A DNA stretch of 26,580 bases from CAZGZU01 sp964529855 (GTDB lineage Bacteria > Patescibacteriota > Minisyncoccia > Portnoybacterales > UBA2143). Each line of letters opens with the position of its first letter. The first letter of the stretch is position 1. Below the pieces are notes generated by a model that was given only the letters and a program-made list of their open reading frames with translations, was not told where the DNA came from and ran no database searches. The DNA lies in NCBI GenBank assembly GCA_964529855.1, contig CAZGZU010000007.1, forward strand, positions 1-26,580. Reading direction: 5' to 3'. Both the position numbers and the translations under genes were made by a program. This document shows positions 20,490 through 26,580 of the stretch, piece by piece.

Positions 20490-21002
20490 ATGAAAATCGC
20501 AATCGCTGGGGCTCACGGCGTGGGCAAAACAACTTTTGCCAAGGGATTAGCTAAAGAGTTAAACCTTAATTATATTCATGATATTGTTAGAGAGGAGGCG
20601 ATGCGCAAGGGATTTGTCATAAATGAAAATACTCCGTCAGAAGTCCAGCTCTGGCTAGTTGCCAGGCAATGGGAATTGGAAAAGACCACTCCAGAAGACT
20701 GGATAGCTGATAAATCTCTGCTTGACTATTGGGTCTACGGAGAAATAGTTTTAAAAGATGGTAACCTTAAAAATATAATCAAAGAGATAGCGCAAGGTAA
20801 TGCTCAATACGACTTTGTATTTTATTTACCGATTGAATTCAGAATGGAACTAGACGGCGTGAGAAGTGATAACCTGAAATTTCAAAAAGAAGTTGACCGC
20901 CGTTATAAAAAAACCCTAAAGGAGTTCGGCATAGAGTATATTGCTCTTTCCGGCTCTTCCGAAGAGAGAATAAAGCAAGCCATAGAACATTTAAAATCAT
21001 AA
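20490..21002 (+). CDS. P-loop NTPase, AAA_28/NadR-like nucleoside kinase type
   Basis: This 170-aa soluble protein has a Walker A motif GAHGVGKTT (7-15). Residues 73-79 (ADKSLLD) resemble the D(R/K)S motif of deoxynucleoside and thymidylate-type kinases, and FYLPIEF with LDGVRSDN (about 111-128) fits the NadR/AAA_28 group. A small-molecule kinase is plausible, but the substrate is unknown. The start at 20490 is set by AAAGGAGG 6 nt upstream; the frame is open further upstream, but that part contains the promoter. It has its own terminator. It belongs to the free-standing class of genes, although its family is recognisable. Confidence 0.8.
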   Translation: MKIAIAGAHGVGKTTFAKGLAKELNLNYIHDIVREEAMRKGFVINENTPSEVQLWLVARQWELEKTTPEDWIADKSLLDYWVYGEIVLKDGNLKNIIKEIAQGNAQYDFVFYLPIEFRMELDGVRSDNLKFQKEVDRRYKKTLKEFGIEYIALSGSSEERIKQAIEHLKS

Positions 21003-21012
21003 CCACTTACTA

Positions 21013-21045
21013 TCCCTGATTATATTTGTATAGTCAGGGATTTTT
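21013..21045 (+). terminator. Intrinsic terminator of the 20490-21002 gene
   Basis: TCCCTGATTATA pairs with TATAGTCAGGGA (12 bp, one wobble, loop TTTG), followed by TTTTTC. Confidence 0.9.
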
Positions 21046-21102
21046 CAAAGTTTCTTTTACAAAATAATCGTCATTAAAGGATGATAGAAAGGAGGAGAAA
21101 CC

Positions 21103-22185
21103 GTGAGAGGAACGAATTTAGAAATCTGGCAAGGTATGGCTGAACGGGATATTGTTGTCACCAAAAGATTCGCCAGAGCAATAATTCAAATATCGCCGGA
21201 TAACAAAAGCTTTGAGTTCTCTGAAAATTCAGATCCGCGGCTCAATGTGCTGGTTGTCATAGGTCCGCCTCGGGGAAAATTTGCCCAAAAACTTGACCAG
21301 GTTGTTCTGGCTGAAATAGCATTCGGACAAAGCCGTCCCTACCATAGATCCACGGGACTCAACCCTCAACCTGAAGAATCAAACATAGTTGCCAGAAAAA
21401 AGATTTTTTGCCTGTCAAAAGAACAGTATCTTCTGGTTGCTCCTTTTGTCTTTGAGTATATTCTCCAAAATGCCAGAAAACAGGCAGTCAAATGGCAATG
21501 TCCCAGTCATCGCATAGAAACAGATCATGGCTGGTGGTCTCGCAAAAAGGGAAAAGCCCTCAATTTTACAAAATGGCAGGATATTTATAAAGGGGTGGCT
21601 GTATCTGTTTCCAAAAAAGACAAATTTTTTCTGGCTGACCTTTTTTGGGCAATGCTTAATCTTAATGAGGTAATAGCCGGCATGGTTCTTGCTAAAACCA
21701 GGTTTATCGGTTCAGCAGCTGATTTCTATAATGTCCCGAGTTTGGGATATAGAGGAAAGATTCCTTTTGGTGAATTGAAAATACACAGGGATATTCTGGA
21801 AGACACTGATTGGTTGTTTCCTTTTCTTAAGGAACAAGTGGCTAAAGAACTTCCCAGAAAGTACAAAGGAAGAGATATTCTTTTTTATCCTGATATTCTT
21901 GAACTGCTGGGCTGGGCAGGAACGGAAAGGACCAAGGAACAGCGTTTGGCCAAAAAAGCAAAGCTGCTTGGTGACCCCCGGGAAAGATTAGGGGGAATTA
22001 AGCAGGTTTCCCTCAGTCGGAAAATTTACTTCAATCAAAAGAGAACTCGCCCGGTTGCTTTATTGGATCATTATGCCTTTGAGATCGTCCCCTTCCCATC
22101 GCAAGAGGAGTTTAATGTATATAAAAAGCAAGGCATGAAAGAAACAAGAACAGCCGTAGCCCATGATGACAAAATTCCCTTTTAA
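21103..22185 (+). CDS. Orphan 360-aa soluble protein
   Basis: I do not recognise this protein. It starts with GTG at 21103, supported by AAAGGAGG 7 nt upstream. It has no signal peptide or membrane helix. The N-terminal part (about 14-75) looks beta-rich (VLVVIGPPRGKF), and the middle contains CPSHRIETDHGWWSRKKGK (143-161), with a Cys and two His close together. Later comes a hydrophobic helix pair (DLFWAMLNLNEVIAGMVLAK), then a Lys/Arg-rich C-terminal third. The composition is basic. The gene is the longest of the class with strong ribosome sites; it has a hairpin at its 3' end. No neighbour gives a clue to function. Confidence 0.75.
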   Translation: MRGTNLEIWQGMAERDIVVTKRFARAIIQISPDNKSFEFSENSDPRLNVLVVIGPPRGKFAQKLDQVVLAEIAFGQSRPYHRSTGLNPQPEESNIVARKKIFCLSKEQYLLVAPFVFEYILQNARKQAVKWQCPSHRIETDHGWWSRKKGKALNFTKWQDIYKGVAVSVSKKDKFFLADLFWAMLNLNEVIAGMVLAKTRFIGSAADFYNVPSLGYRGKIPFGELKIHRDILEDTDWLFPFLKEQVAKELPRKYKGRDILFYPDILELLGWAGTERTKEQRLAKKAKLLGDPRERLGGIKQVSLSRKIYFNQKRTRPVALLDHYAFEIVPFPSQEEFNVYKKQGMKETRTAVAHDDKIPF

Positions 22186-22211
22186 AGGGCGCTTAACAAA
22201 GAGCGCCCTTT
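22184..22211 (+). terminator. Terminator hairpin of the 21103-22185 gene
   Basis: AAAGGGCGCT pairs perfectly with AGCGCCCTTT (10 bp, loop of 8). The stem begins at the stop codon. The T-run is short, so efficiency is uncertain. Confidence 0.7.
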
Positions 22212-22229
22212 AAGTATGCGCCAGGTAAT

Positions 22230-22267
22230 AAAAAGCCCCTGACTGAGTTTTAAACAAGTCAAGGGCT
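22230..22267 (-). terminator. Intrinsic terminator of the 22300-22764 gene
   Basis: On the minus strand AGCCCTTGACT pairs with AGTCAGGGGCT (11 bp, one wobble) and TTTTTATT follows. It faces the plus-strand terminator at 22184-22211 in a convergent arrangement. Confidence 0.85.
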
Positions 22268-22299
22268 CACTTTTAAACAACTTTTGCGGCTGCCTTTTG

Positions 22300-22764
22300 T
22301 CATAAGTCCTTTGCATGATTATAACATAACCAAGCAATAAAAAAGAATATCCCTCCCGAAACGCAAATAAATATGATATATGCAATTAGCAGCTGGGCGA
22401 AATCTCTTTTAAAATAGAGTATTATGGAATTATCTAATATTTCCCAGGAGTCAATTTCGTACAGATTAGCCGAGGGGAAAAGAGCATCTGATAGCTCAAG
22501 CGAATATTTCCAGGAAACCGTTGGATTTCCCTGACTAACTCTATACTCTATCTGGATTTCATCCGAACCGGTTTTACGCACCTCAAATTTTTCTTCAAGG
22601 CGAGGATATTTTTGAGGAAGCCAGTCTAAGTTATGCTGTATTGACTGAGTTGTCGGCTTATTTAGCTTTAATATTCCTATAACCCCGCCCAAAAGTACCG
22701 TAAGAAAAATAGCAAAGCTTAAACCGCTAAGCCCAAAAAAGATAATTCTTTTTATCTTTGCCAT
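22300..22764 (-). CDS. Orphan membrane protein with two helices and an extracytoplasmic domain
   Basis: This 154-aa protein has a transmembrane helix near each end (about 9-33 and 122-147), with a soluble middle of about 90 residues that appears beta-rich (EIQIEYRVSQGNPTVSWKYSLEL). The topology would place both termini on the same side. The family is not recognised. The ATG has AAGGAGGT upstream at good spacing. A short inverted repeat (22798-22815) lies in the leader region. It has its own terminator. It is another member of the free-standing class with strong ribosome sites. Confidence 0.75.
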   Translation of the reverse strand: MAKIKRIIFFGLSGLSFAIFLTVLLGGVIGILKLNKPTTQSIQHNLDWLPQKYPRLEEKFEVRKTGSDEIQIEYRVSQGNPTVSWKYSLELSDALFPSANLYEIDSWEILDNSIILYFKRDFAQLLIAYIIFICVSGGIFFFIAWLCYNHAKDL

Positions 22765-22797
22765 CTCAAACCTCCTTCTATGTAGAATATGTTAAAG

Positions 22798-22815
22798 AGC
22801 TGTCTTATAACAGCT
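22798..22815. promoter_or_regulatory. Inverted repeat upstream of the 22300-22764 gene
   Basis: AGCTGT and ACAGCT are perfect 6-bp inverted arms separated by 6 bp. The site lies about 34 bp before the start codon. It could be an operator or a small leader hairpin; nothing more can be said. Confidence 0.35.
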
Positions 22816-22835
22816 ATCATTATATATCTAAATTG

Positions 22836-23702
22836 TCAACTCAAAAATCCTTCTTTAATAAGGATTTTTCTTTTTAACTGACTGCCTCCCCGGTAGCCGC
22901 CGATCTGTCCATTGGCACGAATAACCCGATGACAAGGCACCTGCGGATTAACGTTTTTATTAAGAACATTACCGACTGCCCGATAAGCCCTGGGATGACC
23001 GATTCTTTGAGCCACTTGCTGATAAGTCATTACCCGACCGCGGGGAATTTGACTGACCACATAATCAATTTTTTCCTTAAAAGACAAATTACTGAAAACC
23101 GGCTGGAAACTTCTGCGATGAATGGGGCAAGGCCCTATTTTTTTCAATCTTTCAAAATGAAGCCTGGTGCCATAGCCCTTGTGCCGGGCTAATTGATAAC
23201 CGGGATATTTTTTCTCGAGCCGTTCCATTAGTTTATCCCGGCTGACCTTGGCCATAATGGAAGCTAGAGACAAAAGAAAAATCTTTTGGTCGCCTTTGAT
23301 GACTGACTGCTGCTCTATTTTCAGACGAGGCATGCCTTGTTTGCCGTCCAAAAACAAAAAATCCGGTTGAGGATTTAATTTCTTTAAACAACGCTGCCAG
23401 GCCAAAAGAGTGGCCTGCCAGATATTGATTCTGTCAATGGTTGTTGGCCAGACCGCGCTAACCCGCCATTCAATCATGGGTTCTTGCTTAACTATATTAA
23501 AAACTTCCTCCCTTTGTTTGGGAGAAAGTTGTTTGGAATCCTTAATTTTTATCCTGGTCAGCGAGCGCGGCAATCCTTTGGAAACAGCCACTATGGCAGC
23601 CGTGACCGGACCAATCAAAGCTCCCCGGCCAACCTCATCAATGCCCGCCAACTTGTGATAACCTTTTTTAAAAACTCGTTTTTCGAAATCGGAGAAGGGC
23701 AT
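22836..23702 (-). CDS. rnhB: RNase HII fused to an MGMT (alkyltransferase) C-terminal domain
   Basis: This 288-aa two-domain protein has an RNase HII domain at about 1-205, with D22-E23 in GIDEVGRG, Asp119 in FLFLDGK and Asp138 in KGDQK followed by ASIMAKVSRD, giving the D-E-D-D metal site. It cuts RNA in RNA-DNA hybrids, including single ribonucleotides. The second domain (about 208-286) is the DNA-binding/active-site part of O6-alkylguanine-DNA alkyltransferases: GRVMTYQQVA, YRAVGN with the intercalating Arg, and the acceptor motif P256-C257-H258-R259-V, so the methyl-accepting Cys is intact. The linker is short. ATG 23702 is chosen over TTG 23717. It follows the hydroxyacid dehydrogenase on the same strand. 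Confidence 0.9.
   Translation of the reverse strand: MPFSDFEKRVFKKGYHKLAGIDEVGRGALIGPVTAAIVAVSKGLPRSLTRIKIKDSKQLSPKQREEVFNIVKQEPMIEWRVSAVWPTTIDRINIWQATLLAWQRCLKKLNPQPDFLFLDGKQGMPRLKIEQQSVIKGDQKIFLLSLASIMAKVSRDKLMERLEKKYPGYQLARHKGYGTRLHFERLKKIGPCPIHRRSFQPVFSNLSFKEKIDYVVSQIPRGRVMTYQQVAQRIGHPRAYRAVGNVLNKNVNPQVPCHRVIRANGQIGGYRGGSQLKRKILIKEGFLS
22843..22869 (-). terminator. Hairpin inside the 3' end of the RNase HII-MGMT gene
   Basis: AAAAATCCTT and AAGGATTTTT pair perfectly (10 bp, loop of 7) over the last codons, ending 4 nt before the stop codon. T-rich tracts are part of the stem on both strands, so it could act as a weak terminator in either direction. Confidence 0.5.
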
Positions 23703-23716
23703 AATCTTTGAGACCA

Positions 23717-23736
23717 AGGCGAGGCCGGGCCTTGAT
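23717..23736. repeat. Possible remnant of palindromic element A
   Basis: GAGGCCGGGCCTT within a small palindrome matches the loop region of the second hairpin of element A at 47-57 and 1480-1490. Only about 13 bases are shared, so common origin is uncertain. It lies between the dehydrogenase and RNase HII genes. Confidence 0.35.
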
Positions 23737-23744
23737 TCTGCTTT

Positions 23745-24704
23745 CTATTTCACCAGATTAGGCGGGGTCTGACCTTCCAAGGCCGCGATAATATTATTAG
23801 CGGCCATTTCAGCCATCTTATTACGCGTTTCCCTGGTAGCCGAAGCAATGTGAGGCGTTAAAACAACGTTTTCCAAATCAGCCAAGCCAGGCATTAATTC
23901 CGGCTCATTTTCAAAAACATCCAAAGCCGCCCCAGCGATTCCTTTGTTCTTTAGAGCCTCAATCAAGGCTTTCTCGTCAATTACCGGACCGCGAGAAGTA
24001 TTGATTAAATAAGCGCCTGGCTTCATCGTTTTCAATCTTTCAGCACTGATTAAATGCTTGGTCTCCGGAGTCAAAGCAGTATGTAAACTGACAAAATCCG
24101 CTTTTTTAAACAAATCATCCAACTCCTCGTACTGCCAGCCATGCTTTTTCTCCAGCTCCTCATTACGCCGCACGTCGTAATAGATGACTTTCATATTAAA
24201 ACCCTGGGACATGCGTTGGGCAACTGCTGAACCAATCCGACCCAAACCAACAACCCCTAAAACTTTTCCGGCGATATCGCCGCCCAAAAACAGTTCCGGT
24301 CCCCAGGCCTTAAATTTGCCTGCTCGCGTATATTTATCCGCTTCCGTAATTCTTCGGGCAGTTGCAAAAAGCAAGCCGACAGCGTGGTCAGCCACCGCAT
24401 CAGTTAAAACGCCCGGTGTATTAGTGACCAAAATATTTCTTTTTTTGGCCTCTTCAACGTCAATATTATTATAGCCAACCGCATAATTGGCAATAATCTT
24501 CAGCTGCTTGCCGGCTGCTTCCATAACCTCTTTGTTAATCTCTTCAGTAAGAACTGACAGAATCGCCTCCACTCCTTTGACTCCTTTTAATAGTTCTTCC
24601 GAGGATATTTTGCCCTCCGGACCCACTGAAACGTCCCAGCCCTTGTCTTTTAATAATTTGATTCCTATTTCAGGAATCTGACGAGTAATAAATATTTTAG
24701 GCAT
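23745..24704 (-). CDS. D-2-hydroxyacid dehydrogenase (glyoxylate/hydroxypyruvate reductase type)
   Basis: This 319-aa NAD(P)-dependent enzyme reduces a 2-oxoacid such as glyoxylate or hydroxypyruvate. It has the NAD motif GLGRIG (153-158), and Asp177 at the end of the second strand followed by two Arg (YDVRRN), which leaves cofactor choice open. The catalytic triad is Arg238 (NTSRGP), Glu267 (VFENEP) and His285 (TPHIASAT). The substrate loop NYAVGYNNID (73-82) fits the glyoxylate reductase group better than 3-phosphoglycerate dehydrogenase, as no ACT domain is present. It has GAAAGGA 7 nt before the ATG and a leader of about 43 nt from an extended -10 promoter. RNase HII-MGMT follows, possibly in the same transcript. 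Confidence 0.9.
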   Translation of the reverse strand: MPKIFITRQIPEIGIKLLKDKGWDVSVGPEGKISSEELLKGVKGVEAILSVLTEEINKEVMEAAGKQLKIIANYAVGYNNIDVEEAKKRNILVTNTPGVLTDAVADHAVGLLFATARRITEADKYTRAGKFKAWGPELFLGGDIAGKVLGVVGLGRIGSAVAQRMSQGFNMKVIYYDVRRNEELEKKHGWQYEELDDLFKKADFVSLHTALTPETKHLISAERLKTMKPGAYLINTSRGPVIDEKALIEALKNKGIAGAALDVFENEPELMPGLADLENVVLTPHIASATRETRNKMAEMAANNIIAALEGQTPPNLVK

Positions 24705-24753
24705 AATTTTTTCCTTTCTTTAATGTGTTAAAAGTATTGGGAAATTTATACAT

Positions 24754-24762
24754 ATTATAGCA
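24754..24762 (-). promoter_or_regulatory. Extended -10 promoter of the hydroxyacid dehydrogenase gene
   Basis: On the minus strand TGCTATAAT is a perfect extended -10 box. The start is predicted near 24747, giving a leader of about 43 nt with a GAAAGGA site. Confidence 0.65.
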
Positions 24763-24782
24763 TAAAAATATGGAAAATGAAA

Positions 24783-24807
24783 AAGCGGGCCAGTGGCTGG
24801 TCCGCTT
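24783..24807 (-). terminator. Intrinsic terminator of the 24832-24978 small gene
   Basis: On the minus strand AAGCGGACCAG pairs with CTGGCCCGCTT (one mismatch, loop CCA) and is followed by TTTCATTTT. On the plus strand the mismatch becomes a wobble, but the T-run is poorer. Confidence 0.8.
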
Positions 24808-24831
24808 TACTTTTGTTGGAAGGATTGAATG

Positions 24832-24978
24832 TCAGTTCGTTCTTGTCAACAGCTTTTCATTTTTTCTTTTTACACTCGCCTCAGCCCTAATGATCCCTGG
24901 TGGAGATTTTTCTTCTTTGTTTTTGCCTCTGTCTCTTTCTCTTTTCCGGTGCTTACGTCTCTTGCTAAGTGACCCCAC
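24832..24978 (-). CDS. 48-aa very basic small protein
   Basis: I found this gene by its signals: AAAGGAGG 8 nt before a GTG at 24978, an open frame of 48 codons to TGA at 24832, and a terminator 25 nt after the stop. The first 20 residues (SKRRKHRKRERDRGKNK region) are almost all Lys/Arg, with few acidic residues. The middle has SPPGIIRAEASV and the end is KRKNEKLLTRTN. It may bind nucleic acid, but no family is recognised. The open plus-strand frame over the same bases looks like a shadow, as it lacks a ribosome site. Short length keeps the call moderate. Confidence 0.55.
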   Translation of the reverse strand: MGSLSKRRKHRKRERDRGKNKEEKSPPGIIRAEASVKRKNEKLLTRTN

Positions 24979-25018
24979 TCCTTTTTCCTCCTTTCTTGTT
25001 TTAAATTGCCAAAGAACT

Positions 25019-25045
25019 AAAAAATCCAGCCGGCTGGCTAGATTT
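25019..25045 (-). terminator. Intrinsic terminator of the 25069-25155 small gene
   Basis: On the minus strand AAATCTAGCC pairs with GGCTGGATTT (10 bp, one wobble) around an AGCC loop, and the T-run continues to six T. It ends the unit that begins at the 25163-25192 promoter. Confidence 0.85.
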
Positions 25046-25068
25046 CCCTGCTGACACTTGTATTCCTT

Positions 25069-25155
25069 TTATCTTATTAACTCAAAACCTAGCCAACCTT
25101 TGGGTTCGCCAATAATAATCAAAGCAATAATTATGGCCAGGAATGTGTATATCAT
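25069..25155 (-). CDS. 28-aa single-helix membrane peptide
   Basis: ATG at 25155 opens 28 codons ending TAA: an N-terminal MIYTFLAIIIALIIIG hydrophobic helix (1-16), then EPKGWLGFELIR. No Shine-Dalgarno precedes it. However, a consensus TTGACA, an 18-bp spacer and an extended -10 (TGTTAGTTT) lie just upstream, and the predicted start falls at the ATG or one base before it. A strong terminator lies 23 nt after the stop. Promoter, frame and terminator make a complete unit of about 170 bp. A non-coding RNA with a chance frame is the alternative. Its function is unknown; the design recalls small membrane regulators or hydrophobic toxin-type peptides, but nothing here proves that. Confidence 0.5.
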   Translation of the reverse strand: MIYTFLAIIIALIIIGEPKGWLGFELIR

Positions 25156-25162
25156 TATTGTA

Positions 25163-25192
25163 AAACTAACATACTGGCCTGTTATTTGTCAA
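25163..25192 (-). promoter_or_regulatory. Strong promoter of the 25069-25155 unit
   Basis: Minus strand TTGACA (25192-25187), 18-bp spacer, TAGTTT (25168-25163), with TG one base before it (extended -10). It lies directly after the terminator of the 25253 gene, so the unit is independent. Confidence 0.7.
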
Positions 25193-25206
25193 GCAAGATA
25201 TCCCCA

Positions 25207-25244
25207 ATTAAAAACAGCCCTTCCCAGGATTCGAGAAGAGCTGT
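25207..25244 (-). terminator. Intrinsic terminator of the 25253-25576 gene
   Basis: On the minus strand ACAGCTCTTCTC pairs with GGGAAGGGCTGT (12 bp, two wobbles, 7-nt loop) and TTTTTAATT follows. It begins 8 nt after the stop codon. Confidence 0.85.
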
Positions 25245-25252
25245 CTGCAAAT

Positions 25253-25576
25253 CTATTGCTCTCGAGTGGACGGTTTTCCAAAATATTGACACTTCTTTAG
25301 TTTATCTTCTTTTGGAACAAGAATCTGCGTCCATTTGCCCCAGACACATAAACCCATAATTCTCTCCCGGAGCGGTGGCCTCCAACGAGACCGTCCTTTG
25401 GAAACGAGTACCTCCCCAATGACGCTCATCGCCTCTTTTTTGCCTATACACCTGGGGCATTCTGAACAGTTCTTGGTCAAATCTTTCAGGTCCCAGGCAT
25501 ATCTGCTATCTTGAGGCAATTCTATAAAAACTTCCAAAATATCGCCTAAAATATTCTTAATTTCCATTCGCTCCAT
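25253..25576 (-). CDS. Small cysteine-rich orphan protein, possible zinc ribbon
   Basis: This 107-aa protein has C37-x2-C40-x2-C43 (NCSECPRCIGKK), then single cysteines at 77 and 96, which could give a zinc site with the fourth ligand from one of them. The N-terminal third is helical and acidic; a basic stretch (GRSRWRPPLRERI) follows the cysteine cluster. No family is recognised. The ATG at 25576 has AAGGAGG 6 nt upstream. It starts 23 nt after tgt and so may be cotranscribed with it, but it carries its own strong ribosome site and terminator like the other orphan genes here. Confidence 0.7.
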   Translation of the reverse strand: MERMEIKNILGDILEVFIELPQDSRYAWDLKDLTKNCSECPRCIGKKEAMSVIGEVLVSKGRSRWRPPLRERIMGLCVWGKWTQILVPKEDKLKKCQYFGKPSTREQ

Positions 25577-25599
25577 AATTTTCCTCCTTATAAAAAGAA

Positions 25600-26580
25600 C
25601 TATATTTTCCGACTCTTTCTGATATTTTCCCTGATTTTCTCCATAAATCTGGCCATAAACCAGAGATTATGAAAAGTGGCCAAGCGAGCGCCCAGCAATT
25701 CATTGGCTTTGAATAAATGATGAAGATAAGCCCGGCTGAAGTTCTGGCAAGTATGACAAGAACAATTTCTGACAATCGGTTTTTTGTCCGTCCGGTAAAC
25801 CGCTTTTAAAATATTTAATTCTCCCTGATTTGTCAAGAAATTTCCGTGCCGGGCCAGACGGGTTGGATAAACACAGTCAAAAAGGTCTATGCCCTTCTTA
25901 ACCGCCTGTTTAATGTCGTCTAAATAGCCAATACCCAGCAAATGGCGGGGTTTTTGCTCGGGCATTTGAGGAAGCAGCCAGTCCAGAATCTTGAGCATAT
26001 CTTTCTTGTCCTTACCCAGAGAACCGCCAATGGCCAAGCCGTCAAAGGGCAACTGACTGATGCATTGAGCGCTGGCTAATCTTAAATCCTGCCACTGACC
26101 GCCCTGAATAATGCCAAAAAGAAACTGGTCTTTTCTTTTCTTTGTTTGCAGACAGATTTCTGCCCAGCGATGAGTTCTCTGCATGGCTCTCTTGGTATAT
26201 TGATAAGAAGACAAAGGCGAGGTGCATTCATCAAAAGCCAAAATAATGTCAGCTCCCAAGGCCTCCTGAATCTGAATTGATTTTTTGGGAGTCAGCTTGT
26301 GCAGAGAGCCGTCTAAATGAGATTTGAATTCTGCTCCCTGATTATCTATTTTTACCAATTTGGGTTTAACTGCTTTCGGAAGTTGATTAACCTGACCGGG
26401 AAAAACGCCGGCTATCTTGCCTACGCCGTGCTCCAAGCCAAAGCCCAGACTGAAAACCTGAAAACCGCCGCTGTCCGTGACAATAGGCCCGGACCAGTTC
26501 ATAAATTGATGGAGCCCGCCCAGTTTTTTAACGATTCTATGGCCTGGTCTTAAATAAAGATGATAAGTATTGCAAAGAAC
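25600..26580 (-). CDS. tgt: tRNA-guanine transglycosylase, 5' end beyond the window
   Basis: The frame stays open from the stop at 25600 to the window edge, giving 326 residues; the N-terminal part is outside. An internal ATG at 26502 is not the start, because the family sequence NTYHLYLRPG and GGLHQFMNW continues upstream of it. The enzyme exchanges guanine for a queuosine precursor at position 34 of tRNAs. Visible are SGPIVTDSGGFQVFSLG, ILAFDECTSP, FGIIQGG, LAIGGSLG, and DCVYPTRLARHG with the nucleophilic Asp. The zinc site is C-S-C-H-T-C with a later His in LATFHNL. About 25-30 extra residues lie between VFSLG and EFKSHLDGS compared with common bacterial enzymes. Confidence 0.95.
   Translation of the reverse strand, partial: VLCNTYHLYLRPGHRIVKKLGGLHQFMNWSGPIVTDSGGFQVFSLGFGLEHGVGKIAGVFPGQVNQLPKAVKPKLVKIDNQGAEFKSHLDGSLHKLTPKKSIQIQEALGADIILAFDECTSPLSSYQYTKRAMQRTHRWAEICLQTKKRKDQFLFGIIQGGQWQDLRLASAQCISQLPFDGLAIGGSLGKDKKDMLKILDWLLPQMPEQKPRHLLGIGYLDDIKQAVKKGIDLFDCVYPTRLARHGNFLTNQGELNILKAVYRTDKKPIVRNCSCHTCQNFSRAYLHHLFKANELLGARLATFHNLWFMARFMEKIRENIRKSRKI

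Noticed and set aside
22834..22839. TTGACA as a -35 box for the 22300 gene
   Set aside because: No -10 box at suitable spacing. The hexamer is formed mostly by the last codon and stop of RNase HII.
24770..25054. Plus-strand 94-aa frame
   Set aside because: No ribosome site, and it lies over two terminators and the minus-strand basic gene, which has proper signals.
1..26580. CRISPR array, tRNA, rRNA, integrase or transposase
   Set aside because: Reading both strands by eye gave no direct repeat-spacer array, no tRNA-like arms and no mobile-element protein. The repeats found are palindromic elements.

Overview
The window looks like a chromosome segment of a bacterium from the candidate phyla radiation (Patescibacteria/Parcubacteria-like). 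The reasons are a transketolase split into two genes, a single-cluster ferredoxin, a DhnA-type class I aldolase, a group 3b-type [NiFe] hydrogenase in a small-gene context, and many short orphan genes. This is inference from gene content, not a phylogeny. TGA is read as stop throughout. Nearly all core genes lie on the minus strand, so transcription runs from high to low coordinates.

Layout from the left: a secreted coiled-coil lytic transglycosylase (61-1353) and ribosomal protein bL25 (1505-2233); a divergent pair of orphan genes with textbook promoters (2329-3240); then a long minus-strand central-carbon operon that starts at trxB (12659) and ends at a ferredoxin and hairpin (3276). Its order is AhpF-like thioredoxin reductase, glutaredoxin, GAPDH, rpiB, rpe, transketolase N half, transketolase C half, a bPH2 membrane protein, a PfkB-family kinase, an unknown 419-aa protein, class I fructose-bisphosphate aldolase and ferredoxin. 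Together these cover most of the non-oxidative pentose phosphate pathway and the aldolase/GAPDH part of glycolysis.

The second block (13120-19160) is a bidirectional cytosolic [NiFe] hydrogenase locus: hydB, hydG, hydD, then hydA on its own promoter, with hypC, an EamA transporter and a DUF6390-like protein beside it. The third block (19234-26580) holds a possible PD-(D/E)XK nuclease, a membrane-anchored DsbA-like protein, several orphan genes, a fusion of RNase HII to the DNA-binding/active-site domain of an alkyltransferase, a D-2-hydroxyacid dehydrogenase, two very small genes found here by their signals, and a TGT running off the right end.

Two genome-level patterns stand out. First, the genes fall into two expression classes. 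Many core transcription units have a -10 box 5 to 7 nt from the start codon and no Shine-Dalgarno (predicted leaderless). The unrecognised small genes carry a strong AAGGAGG-type site, usually their own intrinsic terminator, and in several cases a TTGACA-type promoter. Second, three families of palindromic elements fill the long intercistronic gaps of the metabolic and hydrogenase operons. They often touch start or stop codons and even encode the last residues of trxB. No tRNA, rRNA, CRISPR array or transposase was seen.
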